Of a stretch of 64,000 nt of DNA, positions 43,321 through 55,139 are shown piece after piece. The translations under genes and the position numbers were made by a program. The stretch comes from Rhizomys pruinosus. Lineage: Eukaryota; Chordata; Mammalia; Rodentia; Spalacidae. Each line of letters begins with the position of its first letter. Positions within the stretch are counted from its first letter, which is position 1. Under the pieces are notes generated by a model, which did no database searches, had not been told where the DNA came from, and worked only from the letters and a program-made list of their open reading frames with translations. The DNA lies in assembly GCA_009823505.1 (NCBI GenBank), contig VZQC01000265.1, positions 758,657 through 822,656 on the forward strand, read 5' to 3'.

Positions 43321-45000
43321 GTAGGCTGGATCCCTATCAAATGAGTCCCCTACCTTCCTAACGAAGACACCTCTCCACTTGTATGTTCTCTCTGGCTTCT
43401 CTTTTTCAATAGCTTGCTACTATTTCCAAAAAGCAGGGGAGAAAAGCTCTGATAGTCTCTGTCCTCCCTTAAAAGCCTTCTTTTCTGCTCAGCATCACTC
43501 TCTAAATTCTTTCCCATGAGTAGACTCCAGTGCGTTTTACATTCTGTTATTTCCTCCTCCTTTACATTAAAAGCAAATGCTTCTTTCTCCACATAATCAT
43601 TCTTTTAGACCCTTAAGTGCAATGGCAATCAGTACAAAACCGGGCTCCTCCTTTGCTCTTAAGGACAGAGGCCTTGCTCTCTGCCAACATAGTTTCTTAC
43701 TTTTTAATGAATGTCTCCCCCCCTCCTTATACTGCATTTCATCCATAATACTTTGCATCACAGAAGTGGGCCTCTGGCTCTCTCTTTAGTCCCAAAAGGA
43801 GGAATGGTAGATTCATGTTTGGACAAGCACATGGCAACACAAGCTTGTCACTAGGTCAATCTGATATTATCCCCTCAAGTGCTCTCTTTTGTTGTTACAC
43901 ATGGGTTACAGGCTGCCTAGAATGTTCTGCTGACAGCTCTAGCTGTGCTCTTCTGGACTCTCAGAGGTAGCTAATGAGGGACACGCAAGTGTCTTACCTT
44001 TGCTGCCTTCCCCAGGAAGGTGCATCTAGAAGTCACAAAGCCAGAAGAGTGAACTACCTGGCTCTTACCACCTTAAGGCCCCTTAGGAAAAGGTACTACA
44101 AGTTCAAAAGTTGGCTGTTAAGTTATTTTTTAAACACTTTTGGCCTGTACATGAGTTATGAATACTTAAGTCAGGATGGTCCCATGTCTCTCTCCGTACA
44201 GGACATAAACTCCAGGAACTGTATAAGATGGAACCTTAGGAAAGAGAATGTGCCTTTGGGAATGTAAGGAAGCCCTCACTGGATTCCATTTTATTTCTGG
44301 AATTGTGATATATACTTACCCTGGAGACAATATGTCCCCTTTGTGAACTAGAATCTTTATCACTTTCCATGCCAATACCATAGGAAGAAACAGAAGAACA
44401 GGAAAAAGAAGAGGAGGAAGAGAAGAAGGAATGATGGAGGGAGTTTTAGATCCTGGGAAGTAGTTATGTAGGAAAGATACTAAGGTGCTGTTTTCGACTC
44501 AAAAAAATAGTGAAAATCTTCTCTAGCTCCCACTGCTTAAGCAAAAAGCAGCTGTGCTCCACATCTGGAAGAGTGGTTCTGATTCTGTTTCATCCTATTT
44601 GATTCCCACTGGCTTTTATGTTTTCCACAAGTGATTGAAGAAAAGTTCTCAGCTGGAAAAAGCAATAAAATTTTCCATGAATTCTTGGTTAGCAGGAGCT
44701 CCGGGCAGCTCATTGGGGTCTCCCTCTGCAGCTCCCAGAATGGAAAGGCTGACTTGTTGAGATGACACAGGGCCTGGGTCCTGTCAGAGAGAAAACTCAA
44801 TGGCTCATGTCTTCTCCTTGTTCTGACAGCCACGGGAGATCCAGTATCTTTTCAGTCACATGTCTCAGAACATTGGTTTCCCACTTTTCACATGAAAACA
44901 ATCGTCTCTACCTGCAAACACATGGTACAGATACACTTTTATTGTGTTCAACCTTTTCTTAGTTTATAATGATGAAAATAAGGAACGTTTGTGAAGAGAC
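43321..45000. other. Unique non-coding sequence, about 1.7 kb
   Basis: A short purine run near 44395-44430; no exon or SINE recognised. Confidence 0.4.
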
Positions 45001-45004
45001 TATA

Positions 45005-45140
45005 ATTGGCATTTTACCTGTGTTGTTCAATTCTCTGAGCAGTCAGTTGTGTTATCCTTTTTACAGATGAAAACATGACATTTTTGCAGAGTTAAATAAC
45101 AAACTTTGGGTCTTATAAGTAAAGAGGCAGAGACCACACA
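45005..45140 (-). mobile_element. MIR SINE
   Basis: 'caattctctgagcagtcagt', 'tttttacagatgaaaacatg' and 'agagttaaataacaaacttt' are antisense MIR in order. Confidence 0.65.
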
Positions 45141-46130
45141 TAATGAAAGCCCATGCCCCTGTGATGTTCAACTCCACCCAGTGTTTAGCATGGGCCTTCT
45201 AGGCTCTGGGAACACAGAAGTGACAGCATAGCAAAGGGCCCTATTCTCACGGACTGTGGTGAGGTCTTAACGAGGGGGTCATGATCAGTCGCTTGTCACC
45301 TCCCCAGAAGGCAGTTTCTACCTGCTATCTTCCCAGTCCCCTGCTTATGTGATGTCACCTCCCTTAGTCAATGGCATTGTTTAGCCTCTCCCAACCCTGG
45401 GCTTTGTGTTTCCAGTTTCACTTTCATCCCTTAAACAAGAGTCTATCCAGAGCAACTGTCTATCAAATCAGCTAAGAAAATTTATGTTTTACTTGGATAC
45501 GAACCTCCTCACAAAACCTGGCCAGTGGATTACTGCTCCCCAGAGCCTCAAGTTTGAAAACTGGAGAGAGGAGAAACCAACATTCAAACACATTAACAAA
45601 AGCTGTGAGAAAACCAACCCAAAGTTGACTCAGTGCCAAGTTGCCTCTGTGGTGGCCAGCAAGAGCCACTGTCCTTCAGAGACTGAGCAAGTTTTCAGAT
45701 CTTCATGTGCACCTTCATCTCCTCTCCAGGGCCAGATTTGGCAATAATGTGGTCCTAGGTAAACACCGAGTGAAGGAATTTTGCAAATTTATAATTTCTT
45801 AAGAGCATATCTGCTGATATTTTATCATTACTTCTTGCCTCCATTTCTTTCAATGAAGAGGTATCTTTTTGTTTCCAAAGGGGTCATTAACTTTTTCTCC
45901 ACTTCAGCTTTAAGTCATATTATCAACCTGACTTGATGGGAAACTTTTTCTTCTTGCTTTTACCCAGCTGTTCATCAGAAGGAATCCTGTCAACGCCAAT
46001 CATGTTTATTAGACTTGAAATCTGTTTCCTAGGACATTTTCCAAAACTCGAATAAATGGAGAATATTCTGCATTTTGCACAGTGTAGTCATAATCTCTCT
46101 ACAAAAATTTATGGCCAAATTTTATCTGGT
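45141..46130. other. Unique non-coding sequence
   Basis: A 113-codon plus frame at 45406-45747 has no motif, start context or splice support. Nothing else recognised. Confidence 0.4.
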
Positions 46131-46145
46131 TGAGGCTCTTTTTAG

Positions 46146-46161
46146 TTATTTATTTTTATTA

Positions 46162-46200
<39 letters not shown>

Positions 46201-46345
46201 TTGGTCTTTTTGAGACAGGGTCTCCCTGTAGCTCCAGCTGTCCTGGAACTCACTCTGTAGACCAGGCTGGCCTTGAACCCACAAAGATCCACTTGCTTCT
46301 GCCTCCCGAGTACTAGGATTAAAGGCATGTGACACCACGCCCTGC
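46146..46345 (-). mobile_element. B1 SINE with (ATT)n tail, 12-bp target duplication
   Basis: (ATT)n at 46146-46200 is the tail. 'gagacagggtctccctgtag' to 'ccaccacgccctgc' is antisense B1. tgaggctctttt flanks it at about 46131-46142 and at 46346-46357. Confidence 0.95.
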
Positions 46346-46543
46346 TGAGGCTCTTTTAATAACCCAATGCCGTTACCTTAACTGAATCAAACCATCCCAT
46401 ATGTGGCACAAATATTTTCCTTCTTTTCTACTGCGTGCTGTTGGTTACATTTTGCATTTTCACGCTTATTGCCATACATGAACTGTCTCCCATAGGCTAA
46501 TGTTCTGAACCCACGTGACCATACTGGTGATGCTATTCCCAAC

Positions 46544-46548
<5 letters not shown>

Positions 46549-46590
<42 letters not shown>
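46549..46590. repeat. (TG)21 microsatellite
   Basis: Uninterrupted dinucleotide run. Confidence 0.97.
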
Positions 46591-46591
<1 letters not shown>

Positions 46592-46595
<4 letters not shown>

Positions 46596-46858
46596 TGCAG
46601 ATGAGGTCTGGCTGGCAAAAGTAGATCACTGCAGACAAGGCTTTGAAGGTTTGTACCTACCCCTGGCTCCCAGTTAGCTCTCTCTGCTTTCTGGTCAGTC
46701 CTGCCACGTGTTCCCACCACTGCGAGATCTGTCCTGCCTTCTCAGCCATGATGGACTGGAATCTCTCTGAAATCATGAGCCCAAATCAAATTTTTCTCAT
46801 CAAGCTATTTCTGTCTAATGTTTTGGTCACAGTGATATGAAAGCAACTAAAACATTGA
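46592..46858 (+). mobile_element. LTR-type medium-reiterated repeat (MaLR-like), 3' part
   Basis: 'gccatgatggactggaatct', 'catgagcccaaatcaaattt' and 'ttttggtcacagtgatatga' follow the 3' layout of the repeat at 37026. Confidence 0.6.
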
Positions 46859-46899
46859 CTAAAGTAAGATTTTTACCTTCTGTTTTCTTTCTTTCGTCC

Positions 46900-46970
46900 C
46901 TAGGGATAGAATTGGTGAATCCTTCATGATAAACAAGTGTTCTACTACTAAGATGCGTTCCTAGCCCCTA
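46900..46970 (-). mobile_element. ID-like SINE remnant
   Basis: 'agggatagaattggtgaatc' and 'acaagtgttctactactaag', then 'ttcctagcccc', resembles antisense ID/B4 head sequence. Confidence 0.5.
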
Positions 46971-46974
46971 AACT

Positions 46975-48100
46975 TTCTATTCTTTAGCCAAAACAGCCAT
47001 AGACTTAAATATAAATAATTGCATTGCCCAAACTGTTATTCAGCATAAGCTTCTGAAATAATGGAACGAAATCATGTTATGGCCTCTCTCTGAGAGGCAT
47101 GGAAAGGGAAGGCATGAGAGTTTTGCCTAAACTTGGTAGCAACCGGACATCTCTGAATGAATGCTGTTTTTCAGAGATAAATGGGTGGTGGGATTGCCAG
47201 GTGGTCTAATTTGGAGTTATCCTTCCCACATGGCAAAGAAAACATTGCATCTTCTGCAGAAAGACACTAATGGACGCTGGGAGATGGAAACTCAGTGTGA
47301 AAATTCTGCCTACTCTTCTTAGGTTCATTTTTCCAGTTGGTTTGCACAGAAATGCTGAAAAGCTTAACTGATCAGTACTGAAGTCTACTTCAGTACTGAT
47401 TACTGAGTCTTCTCTTCACTCAGCATAAGAAATGGGAGGAATGGAGAGAGACAGGTAAGAAGCCAAACTGAAAGGGAGAGAGAAAAGAGCAAGCTCTACA
47501 CGCAGGTATAATGAACTCTGCTTTGGAAGCCAATGAAAACGTTGTTAGGCCAAGATATAAATATTTTGCACCTTTCTGCCAGGCCCTGTGGTTTATTACA
47601 GGAACCATGGTTTGGAAATTCATAGGCAAGTGTTATAAATTTGAGAGTGTAAGTTGGACCCAGTCCCATCCCAATAAGCAGTTGCAGGTGTGGTTTTCAT
47701 GAAACTGTATATTTTCAGTTCAGGGATGGGGTAGGAGGGAGGGAAAGGAGAGAATTGCATGTTCTAAGCAAACTGTATTTGCATACACATTATGCATGTA
47801 CCCAACACACACTTATGCGAAGAGGATCAAATATGTTCTGTGTTGGCAGCCGCTTTCTGTGTTTCTTTAAAACAGGAATAGCAACTGTGCTCATCTTGCA
47901 TGCCAAATCCAATTTGTGGTAACTTTGGAAGCATTGTGTTGAAAAGGATTCAGAGGTCATATCTGGGTTCATTTAACAATTTCAGACCTGGAATTCTCTT
48001 CAACCCTCCCTAGGCAACCCAGTGGTTCCTTGTTCCTGGGAGGTCACTACATTGATACTATACTTAGCTAAGACACCCCACGGCATAGCACACTACAGCC
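46975..48100. other. Unique non-coding sequence
   Basis: Nothing recognised in about 1.1 kb. Confidence 0.4.
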
Positions 48101-48104
48101 CAGA

Positions 48105-48182
48105 AATCCTGGACTCAAAGCAATCCTCCTGCCTCAAACTCTGGAGAAGCTGGGACTACAGGCATGTATCATTGTGCTCATT
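48105..48182 (-). mobile_element. Proto-B1 / 7SL-derived monomer
   Basis: 'tcctggactcaaagcaatcc', 'tcctgcctcaaactctggag' and 'gctgggactacaggcatgta' are closer to the ancestral 7SL-type monomer than to modern B1. Confidence 0.65.
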
Positions 48183-48189
48183 TTTTTAA

Positions 48190-48370
48190 TTGAAATTTGC
48201 ATTATTTATGTATGTGTGACCCTGTGTGTATGTGTGTTGGTTTGCACATGTCATGGCACACATATGGAAGTCAGAAGATATCTTGTTAGTTCTCTCCTAC
48301 CATGGTGGTCCCATGGAACTCGGATCCTCAGCCCTGGTGGCCAGCACTACTACCTGCTCTGCCATTTCTA
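48190..48370 (-). mobile_element. B3-type SINE, diverged
   Basis: 'catgtcatggcacacatatg', 'taccatggtggtcccatgga' and 'ggccagcactactacctgct' match the copy at 20998. Confidence 0.6.
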
Positions 48371-48665
48371 TTAGCAGTTCCTTATTTGGGTGCTATTTGT
48401 GCCCCCCACCAATGGCTCAATGTCATAATGTCAGGGATCTTGCACCTTATTACTTCAGTACAATCCTGTAGAGACTGAATCAACCCAGCAGTAAGATCTT
48501 GGGAACCAGAAAAGATTTAGAGAAAGATTTAATATTACATTAGCATTGTTCATCAAGGCATCAGACCAGCAAAATGTGAGGTCAGGGGCTGTTGAGATAC
48601 ACTATATCATGTGCGTTTTCTGTTTGTCATTTCCAGGGAAAGGTCAGCAGAAGCATTCCTACTTC

Positions 48666-48775
48666 TTAGGGGCTGGTGAGATGGCTCAGCCAAGTAAGTC
48701 TGGCAAGCAAGCCAGGCGACCTGAATTCGGTCAGAACCTACATGGTAAGAAGAGAGAAGCAAGCCCTGGAAATCT
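48666..48775 (+). mobile_element. RSINE/B3-like SINE head
   Basis: 'ggggctggtgagatggctca', 'gcaagccaggcgacctgaat' and 'tcggtcagaacctacatggt' form a tRNA-like head; the remainder to about 48890 may be its decayed body. Confidence 0.6.
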
Positions 48776-49118
48776 GCAGATCAAAGGAGGATCCACTGGT
48801 CACCTGGAGCCCCAGCATTTGGAAAAACATATTGTAACAGCAATGTCAAATCTCAGGCCAACCAGAGTCCAAATCTGCACTTTGATAAAACACTTCTAAC
48901 GAACACGCTGACGGTTGAGAAACCCTGAACAAGAGCCCAGTCTTGTTGATGGGCACCCTAGACTCTGCAGCAAAGATTCTGCAATTCCACGGCCCCAAGA
49001 GCGCACCGAGTTCTCCAGAAAGTGAGGTGCATGGAGCAAGCGGCCCTTTATTCAGAGACTGTAGCCTGCGCTGACAGAGCTGGACTTTCTGTCTTTTATA
49101 CAATAATGGTGATTTGAC

Positions 49119-49119
<1 letters not shown>

Positions 49120-49166
<47 letters not shown>
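49120..49166. repeat. (GT)n microsatellite
   Basis: About 23 uninterrupted units. Confidence 0.97.
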
Positions 49167-49167
<1 letters not shown>

Positions 49168-49259
49168 GGCTTGCTTCTTGTTTTATGTCTGTTTTGGTGG
49201 CCTTCATTATCAAAACACTCAGGTGGTATGGAAATCCTGCAAGTTGCTTTTGAAGATTT

Positions 49260-49412
49260 TGTTTTGTTTTGTTTTTTTGAGACAGGGTCTCCCTTTAGTC
49301 CCAGCTGGCCTGGAGCTCGCTCTGTAGACCAGGCTGGCCTTGAACTCACAGAGATCCACCTGCCTCTGCCTCCTGAGTGCTGGGATTAAAGCTGTGCACC
49401 ACCACACCTGGC
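49260..49412 (-). mobile_element. B1 SINE, 10-bp target duplication
   Basis: Antisense B1 with a GTTTT tail. ttgaagattt occurs at 49250-49259 and 49413-49422. Confidence 0.96.
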
Positions 49413-49479
49413 TTGAAGATTTCTTAACAAATTTGGGAATCATGATGAATGCTTAAAACACACTTTTCTCAATTGAAGA

Positions 49480-49513
49480 GTGTGAGTGTGTGTGTGTGTG
49501 TGTGCATGTGTGT
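49480..49513. repeat. (GT)n microsatellite
   Basis: Short GT run with interruptions. Confidence 0.9.
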
Positions 49514-49621
49514 TTCTGGATAGTATCAGTCAAGAGAAGTCAATGGTCTCTGGGGAAGGAGAGATTGGACACGCAGTTTTCTTTTTGAGCTGTCCAAATT
49601 TTCCACATTATTTTTTTTTAA

Positions 49622-49866
49622 TTTTTTTATTAATTTTATTTATTTCCGTATGTGTATGAATGTACTGTCTGCATGCAAGTTTGTGCACCCGTGTCGTGTA
49701 ATGCCGCGGAGGTCAGAAGAGGGTCTCGGATTCCCCTGGAACTGGAGTTCTCCTGGAATTGGAGTTTTAGACGGTTCTCGGCCGCCATGTGGGCGCTGGG
49801 GATCGAACCCAGGTCCTCTGTAAGAGCGGTCGGCGCTCTTAACCGCTAGGCCATATCTCCAGCCCC
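49622..49866 (-). mobile_element. B2 SINE with internal duplication, young
   Basis: Near-copy of 40060-40311, including the duplicated 'tggaactggagttctcctgg'/'gaattggagtt' block and CpG-rich head. acattatttttttt flanks both sides. Confidence 0.94.
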
Positions 49867-50129
49867 TACATTATTTTTTTTTTTTAAAGCTATTAGAAGA
49901 GGAAGTTGAAGGAACTTACAGAAAACAAGCCTTTGATGTCAATGGATTTCAGATGCATTTGTTGCACATAACAAGGAGTCTGGGAAACCTGAGATAGGTC
50001 TCTTACTGTCCTTGTGTCTCAGGCTCCTTCTCTGGAAGAAAGATCTTGAGAGTAATAGTCTTGAATTCTAGGCTTGCTGTAAGTAACTTGGCATAGGGCT
50101 TAACTATCCCAGATCTGCTAAAACAAATT

Positions 50130-50450
50130 GTCACAAGCCAGGTGATTTAAACAATGGAAATATATCCACTTACACTCTAAAGGCCAGAGGTCCCGAATTG
50201 AGGTGTGATTCCTGAAGATTCTAGAAGAAAACTGACCCTTGCTTTTCAGCCTCTGGTGGCTCTGATGTCCCTTGGCCTGTGACTGTCATTCCTGCCTCTA
50301 CCTCTCTCTTCACAGGAACATCACTCTCTCCCTGTATCTCTCCTGTCTCTGGTAAGCACTACTCTGGCTGGATTCAGAGAATCCTTTGGATCCCATGTCC
50401 AGACCCTTGACATAGTCACATGTACAGGAATTCCTTTTCTCATGTAGAGT
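50130..50450 (-). mobile_element. Ancient mammalian LTR-like repeat
   Basis: 'ctaaaacaaattgtcacaag', 'ccaggtgatttaaacaatgg' and 'cctctggtggctctgatgtc' follow an old mammalian MaLR-like layout. Family unresolved. Confidence 0.45.
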
Positions 50451-50464
50451 TGCCTTCACAGATC

Positions 50465-51470
50465 CAGGTTGAATATCCTTAATCCTAACTTCCAAAAGTT
50501 GAACTTCTCCAGAGCTTTGTGAGTGTCAAACTAACATCACCAGTAGAAAATTCTACTCTATAGGGAGGCTTCCAGGAGTGCTGACTGGGAAGGGTAGGTC
50601 ACGCCTGGCCCTAGAATACCTTGACAAGAAGAGAAGTGGAAGGCATCCCCAGCACAGCCCAGCTCTGCTGCTCCTTACTGCCACTGTCCTGTATTTTTCA
50701 CAGTTTCTGATGAACAGCTTTTAAATACTGAGGAAGTTCATCTTGCCACCCTCCCCTCTGGTTCTCTGCACCCACCTGTCCCACTTCACCTCCTTTGTTC
50801 TGTGACTTTTAAGAGAAGGGGGAAGGGTTCTCGGATTTTATGTTTGTTTGTTTTCTCCTTAGCAGTAGGACTTTTTGAATTTTGAATTTCGGAAGAAGTA
50901 AAAGATAAATAAATTGGTTTTTTTTGTTAAAAAAAAAAACAAAGAAAAAAAGAAAATTCTACACTAGAATTCATATGACAGTAGCAGTCAAATCATGCAG
51001 GCGTGGTGCTGGATAGACAGCTCAGCAGCCAGAGTACATGCCGCTCCTGCAGAGGACCCAAGTTTGAGTTCCAGAACCCATGCTAGGTAGCCCACAACAC
51101 CTGCAACTCCAGAACCAAGGGGATCCAAAGTTTCAGGCCTCCACAGACATGTGTACTAATGTGCACATGCCACACACAGACACACAGACACACATACACA
51201 TAATTACAAATGAAATAAATCTTAAAAAGATGTAGTTATGCTAAAATCACCACATAAAATTATCTGCAGGATATATATCTCCATATAAATGGATACATAT
51301 AGATATACATATGTGCATATATATGAAATGTTAACTTTTTATTTAGATTTTGATCCCATGACCAAGATATCTCATTATGTACTAAAATTCCAAAATCTGA
51401 AAAAATTCAAAATCTGAAAAATTTCCAGTCCTAAGCATTTCAGATGACAGATACTCAGCCAGTACTGAGG
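50465..51470 (-). mobile_element. Ancient mammalian repeat, interrupted (partner of 31425-31735)
   Basis: 'ggttgaatatccttaatcct', 'tttttgaattttgaatttcg', 'gaccaagatatctcattatg' and 'gtcctaagcatttcagatga' are the parts of the repeat type at 31425, in inverse order. A B3 lies inside. The middle is disordered, so two copies are possible. Confidence 0.5.
51003..51235 (+). mobile_element. B2/B3-type SINE
   Basis: 'ggatagacagctcagcagcc', 'gctcctgcagaggacccaag', 'gaacccatgctaggtagccc', a CA-rich tail and 'aaataaatctt'. Confidence 0.8.
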
Positions 51471-51675
51471 GTTAGGGCTTGGTGGTCGCTCTTCAGCTCT
51501 CCACAAAACACATACCTCAACCCTAACACAGCCTGTGGCCTAATACTTTGTCCCATTTAGTTTTCCAGTCCCTGAGAAGTTTTTGTCACAAAGTGCTCTC
51601 TAAAGGCTCTTGAGTGAATGGAAGCCTTTCACTTCCCAATTCGTAATCCAGGTGAATTATTAAGGATACTAAAGA

Positions 51676-51812
51676 GCACTCTCTCTCTCTCTCTCTCTCT
51701 CTCAAAAGCCACTGCTGTTGAGGAGCTCTGCATGCTCTCCCCAGAGCTGGGGAGCCAACTGAGGGCTTTGTGCATCCTAGGCAAGCACTCTAGCACTGAG
51801 CTTTCAGCCTGA
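51676..51812 (-). mobile_element. (TC)n and ID/B4-like SINE
   Basis: (TC)n at 51676-51704, then 'gggctttgtgcatcctaggc' and 'aagcactctagcactgagct', an antisense ID-type head. Confidence 0.65.
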
Positions 51813-52011
51813 GCTGACGATTTCTGATCATTGTCAGACACTGTAATCAGGAAGAGAGGTTGAGAGAGAGCAGCAGATCCTAGCAAGAGTCCTCCAGTGT
51901 CAAGAGAGTAATTAAAACTGAGACCATAGAGTCATTTAAATCAGCAAAATTTACTTGGCTTTTCTCTTTTCTTTTTATATAGTTTTGTAACTTTTAAATT
52001 AAGAAAAATTA

Positions 52012-52178
52012 GCCAGGCGTGGTGGCGCACACCTTTAATCCTAGCACTTGGGAGGCAGAGGCAGGTGGATATCTGTGAGTTCAAGTCAAGCCTGGTCTAC
52101 AGAGCGAATTCCAGGACAGCTGGGGCTACAGGGAGACCCAGTCTCGAAAAGACAAAAAAAATAATAATAATAATAATT
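52012..52178 (+). mobile_element. B1 SINE, 15-bp target duplication
   Basis: 'gccaggcgtggtggcgcaca' to 'cgaaaagacaaaaaaaataa'. aattaagaaaaatta occurs at 51997-52011 and 52179-52193. Confidence 0.97.
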
Positions 52179-52217
52179 AATTAAGAAAAATTATATGATT
52201 TAAAATATACTGTTTAT

Positions 52218-52389
52218 GAGCTAAAGAGATGGCTCAGTGGTTAAGATCACTTGCTGCTCTTCAAGAGGAACTAGGTTCAATTCCCAGCACCCACAGGTAG
52301 CTTATAACTTCCTCTAACTCCAGTTCCAGGGGATTTGACGCCTTCTTCTGGTCTCTGTAGGCATTACATAAATGTAGTGTGTTTATAGG

Positions 52390-52430
<41 letters not shown>
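52218..52430 (+). mobile_element. B2 SINE with (CT)n tail
   Basis: 'agctaaagagatggctcagt', 'aggttcaattcccagcaccc' and 'cttcttctggtctctgtagg', with (CT)n at 52393-52429. Confidence 0.88.
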
Positions 52431-52431
<1 letters not shown>

Positions 52432-52439
52432 AGAAATTC

Positions 52440-53185
52440 ATATAGCTAAGATAATTTTACTTGAACATTAAAGGCACAGAATTAGGACCACCAGTCACCA
52501 GTTTTGTCTTCCTGCCAACCCCAGTGGTCATTCCCTGTAACTATTTCCAAAAAATCAGAACCAATCACAATTACAACAGTGTCATATGTGCCCCATGGAA
52601 TAATGACATATTTGGCCAATGGTACCACATCCATTTTACAGTGAGTTGGATTTTTTCCCAGGCTACAGGCAGACTTGTACAAATGTGAAAATCAATACAA
52701 AAGGTTTGTCGAGGGCGACATGTTTGTTAATGTTTTATTGATTATACTATTGGTTGTAAATTTTCTAACTTAATAAAGTTCAAGGTTTTTTTTTTTTTGC
52801 AGTCAAAGACAGAGGCTATTTAATTAACTGTCAGCTTAATGAAAACCACTACCATGATACATTGTGACTGCTTCAAAATGACCCCCAATTTATCAACCTA
52901 CAAGTAGGCAAGATCACACATAGGTACACACAGAAGACTGCTGTGACCCTAGGGGGAATAGATAAGGAAAGGCTGGAATAAAACAGAAAGGTGGGGGGCA
53001 TGGGCAGGAATATGGTCTAAATATACTTGAAGGAAATTGTCCTTATGAAACTCATTGTTATTATAAGAGCACATGCCAATGAGGGGAAAAAAGAATAAAA
53101 TGAAAAAAAAAACAAAGGGAAACATCTGCATCCTGACACTTACTATAGAAAGACCTGGCAGTGTACACTTAATGCTAAAATTACA
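52440..53185. other. Unique non-coding sequence
   Basis: A T run near 52785; otherwise nothing recognised. Confidence 0.4.
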
Positions 53186-53187
53186 AA

Positions 53188-53201
53188 AAAGAGAAAGAAA
53201 G

Positions 53202-53247
<46 letters not shown>
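53188..53247. repeat. (GAAA)n microsatellite
   Basis: About 15 GAAA units. Confidence 0.96.
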
Positions 53248-53248
<1 letters not shown>

Positions 53249-53290
53249 CCAGAAACTAGTAATAGGCTCTGTAAGAGTTAAATGAAATCA

Positions 53291-53460
53291 GGGCTGGAGA
53301 GATGGCTCGGCACTGCTGCTCTTGCAGAGAACCCAAGTTCCATTCCCAGCACCCACACAGTGGTTAACAACCATCCATTATTCCAGTTCCAGGGGATCTG
53401 ATGCCCTCTTCTGACATTCAAGCAATTAATTCATATACTTAAAACAAAACTAATAAATTA
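53291..53460 (+). mobile_element. B2 SINE, shortened
   Basis: 'gggctggagagatggctcgg', a gap in the head, then 'ccattcccagcacccacaca' and 'gatgccctcttctgacattc', with an AT-rich tail. Confidence 0.85.
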
Positions 53461-54345
53461 AACATTTTTAAAAGTTAAATAAATTTATAAAATTCAAGCA
53501 ACAATTCTAAAATGAAATTTACGATAAGCCATGTTCTATATTCAAATGAAAATCTAGTGGCCTAACTCAATGATGTTGCAGACTCAAAATTCCTAATTTA
53601 TAAGAAACCACATGGATCCAGTCTGACTGTGGCTTGTGCTGTTCTTTCCCAGAATGGCTGAATCCTACAAATATTGAATACTCACTGTCCTATGGCAAAA
53701 TAACCTATTTTGGGTTCTGAATACCTCTTTGTACTGAAGTACAAAGGTGTTACAGCATTTATCAGTGACATCTTATTCTCCTTTATTATAAACCCTTTAG
53801 GAAATTATGGATCACTTTTCTTTATCATCCCTGGTGATTCTTGTTTTGCTTGGCCCTGCCGTAAGCCTGGTATATAGCATCGTACCTTCAGCAGCATCCT
53901 TAACATGGCATGATAGACCTGAACTTGCAAGCAAGGTGGTTTCCAGATGGCTGCCGTGGAATCTGCTCTCTGACAAAAGGCTTTGTCTTTAGGGCCATAG
54001 CAAGGACTCAGAGGTGCTAAACACCTCTTCAGTCCTCACCGTGTTCCACACTAATAGCTGAACTGGCATTAGACTTTTTATCGTCTTCCAAACTTCTTTC
54101 TCAGGAAATGATTTAAATAACTGTTTTGTAGACACAGAAGCCTCTTGAATCACCAATGTTCTATGAAATTGTAAAGATTCTCCTGGAGCCACTTCCACAA
54201 AGCCCCTGTTTCCTCTGAAGACTAGTGAAAGGGGAAGAATTACATCCTGAGCCACTAATTTCCTCAATTACCAGTCCTGGGTTTTTTCTCTCCCTGCCAG
54301 GTTAATAACCAACCTGATTTTATCACCCCAGCCATGTAAGAAAGC
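53461..54345. other. Unique non-coding sequence
   Basis: A 61-codon frame at 53807-53992 has a hydrophobic start but no gene context; nothing else recognised. Confidence 0.4.
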
Positions 54346-54349
54346 TGGC

Positions 54350-54454
54350 AATTCTCTCTCTTCTCTCTCTCTCTCCCTCTCTTCCTCTCTTTCTCTCCCT
54401 CCCCACTCCCAATTTCATCCTCCTCTCTACCCCCCTCTCTCCCCCCTCTCTCTA
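54350..54454. repeat. Polypyrimidine (CT-rich) tract
   Basis: Mostly C/T with few purines. Confidence 0.9.
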
Positions 54455-54830
54455 GCATGTCTTTTCAAGCCCTTTCAGATTTTCCAGTAGAGTCCTCATG
54501 TGAACCTTTCCAAATTTTCCTCCATTCTAAATTTCACAAAGATTCTTCCCAATTCTTAATAATAAATAATAAATAATTCTCAGTAAGAATGTCAATGAGA
54601 TATGAGGTGCTTTTCTAACCACTCATCTAAAAATATCCTCATTGTCTGCTGAAGTATTTAGAAAACATTTTTGAATAAAAAGAATTCCACAGATATATAG
54701 CCATGGGACTTGATTCTCTTTGGCCCTCACCTAGTCTGGGCTACAAGTAAAAGGCTCCTGGGAAAGCCCTTTCTTTTCCTTTTTATACAATTTTAAGATA
54801 TATTGTACAATTTTAAGATAGATATACTCT
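54455..54830. other. Unique AT-rich sequence
   Basis: Includes an AATAAT run near 54560 and a small direct repeat of 'tacaattttaagata' at 54784-54815. Confidence 0.45.
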
Positions 54831-54834
54831 TTTT

Positions 54835-55027
54835 AAAAAATATTTTATTACTTTCATGTGTATAAGTGCACCCTTGATGTGCAATGCCCACAGAGGTCAG
54901 AAGAGGGTGTCAGATTCCCTAGAACTAGAGTTACAGTTGTTAGCGGCTGTGTGGGTGGTGGAACTCGAACCTAGGTCCTGTGCAAAAGCAGCCAGTGCTC
55001 TTAACCACTGAGCCATCTCTCTAGCCC
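54835..55027 (-). mobile_element. B3 SINE
   Basis: 'cacagaggtcagaagagggt', 'cgaacctaggtcctgtgcaa' and 'cttaaccactgagccatctc'. The flanks 'agatagatatactctt' and 'agatagagataactctt' suggest a decayed target duplication. Confidence 0.9.
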
Positions 55028-55139
55028 TAGATAGAGATAACTCTTCAGAAAGAGTTATCTTGATATAGTATGCATAAACACAAAAGGCACAAAATTAGGG
55101 CCATATGATTACAACTATCCTTTCCTTGGGTATGAAAGG

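Noticed and set aside
45406..45747. 113-codon plus-strand frame
   Set aside because: No motif, no start context, no splice signals. The opposite strand also has an open frame in the same place.
53807..53992. 61-codon frame with a signal-peptide-like start
   Set aside because: Short, no gene context, no homology recognised. Hydrophobic starts of this length arise often by chance in T-rich sequence.
55035..55060. 10-bp perfect hairpin with a 6-base loop
   Set aside because: It lies at the edge of a B3 target duplication, there is no terminator biology to invoke in this genome, and short hairpins of this size are common.
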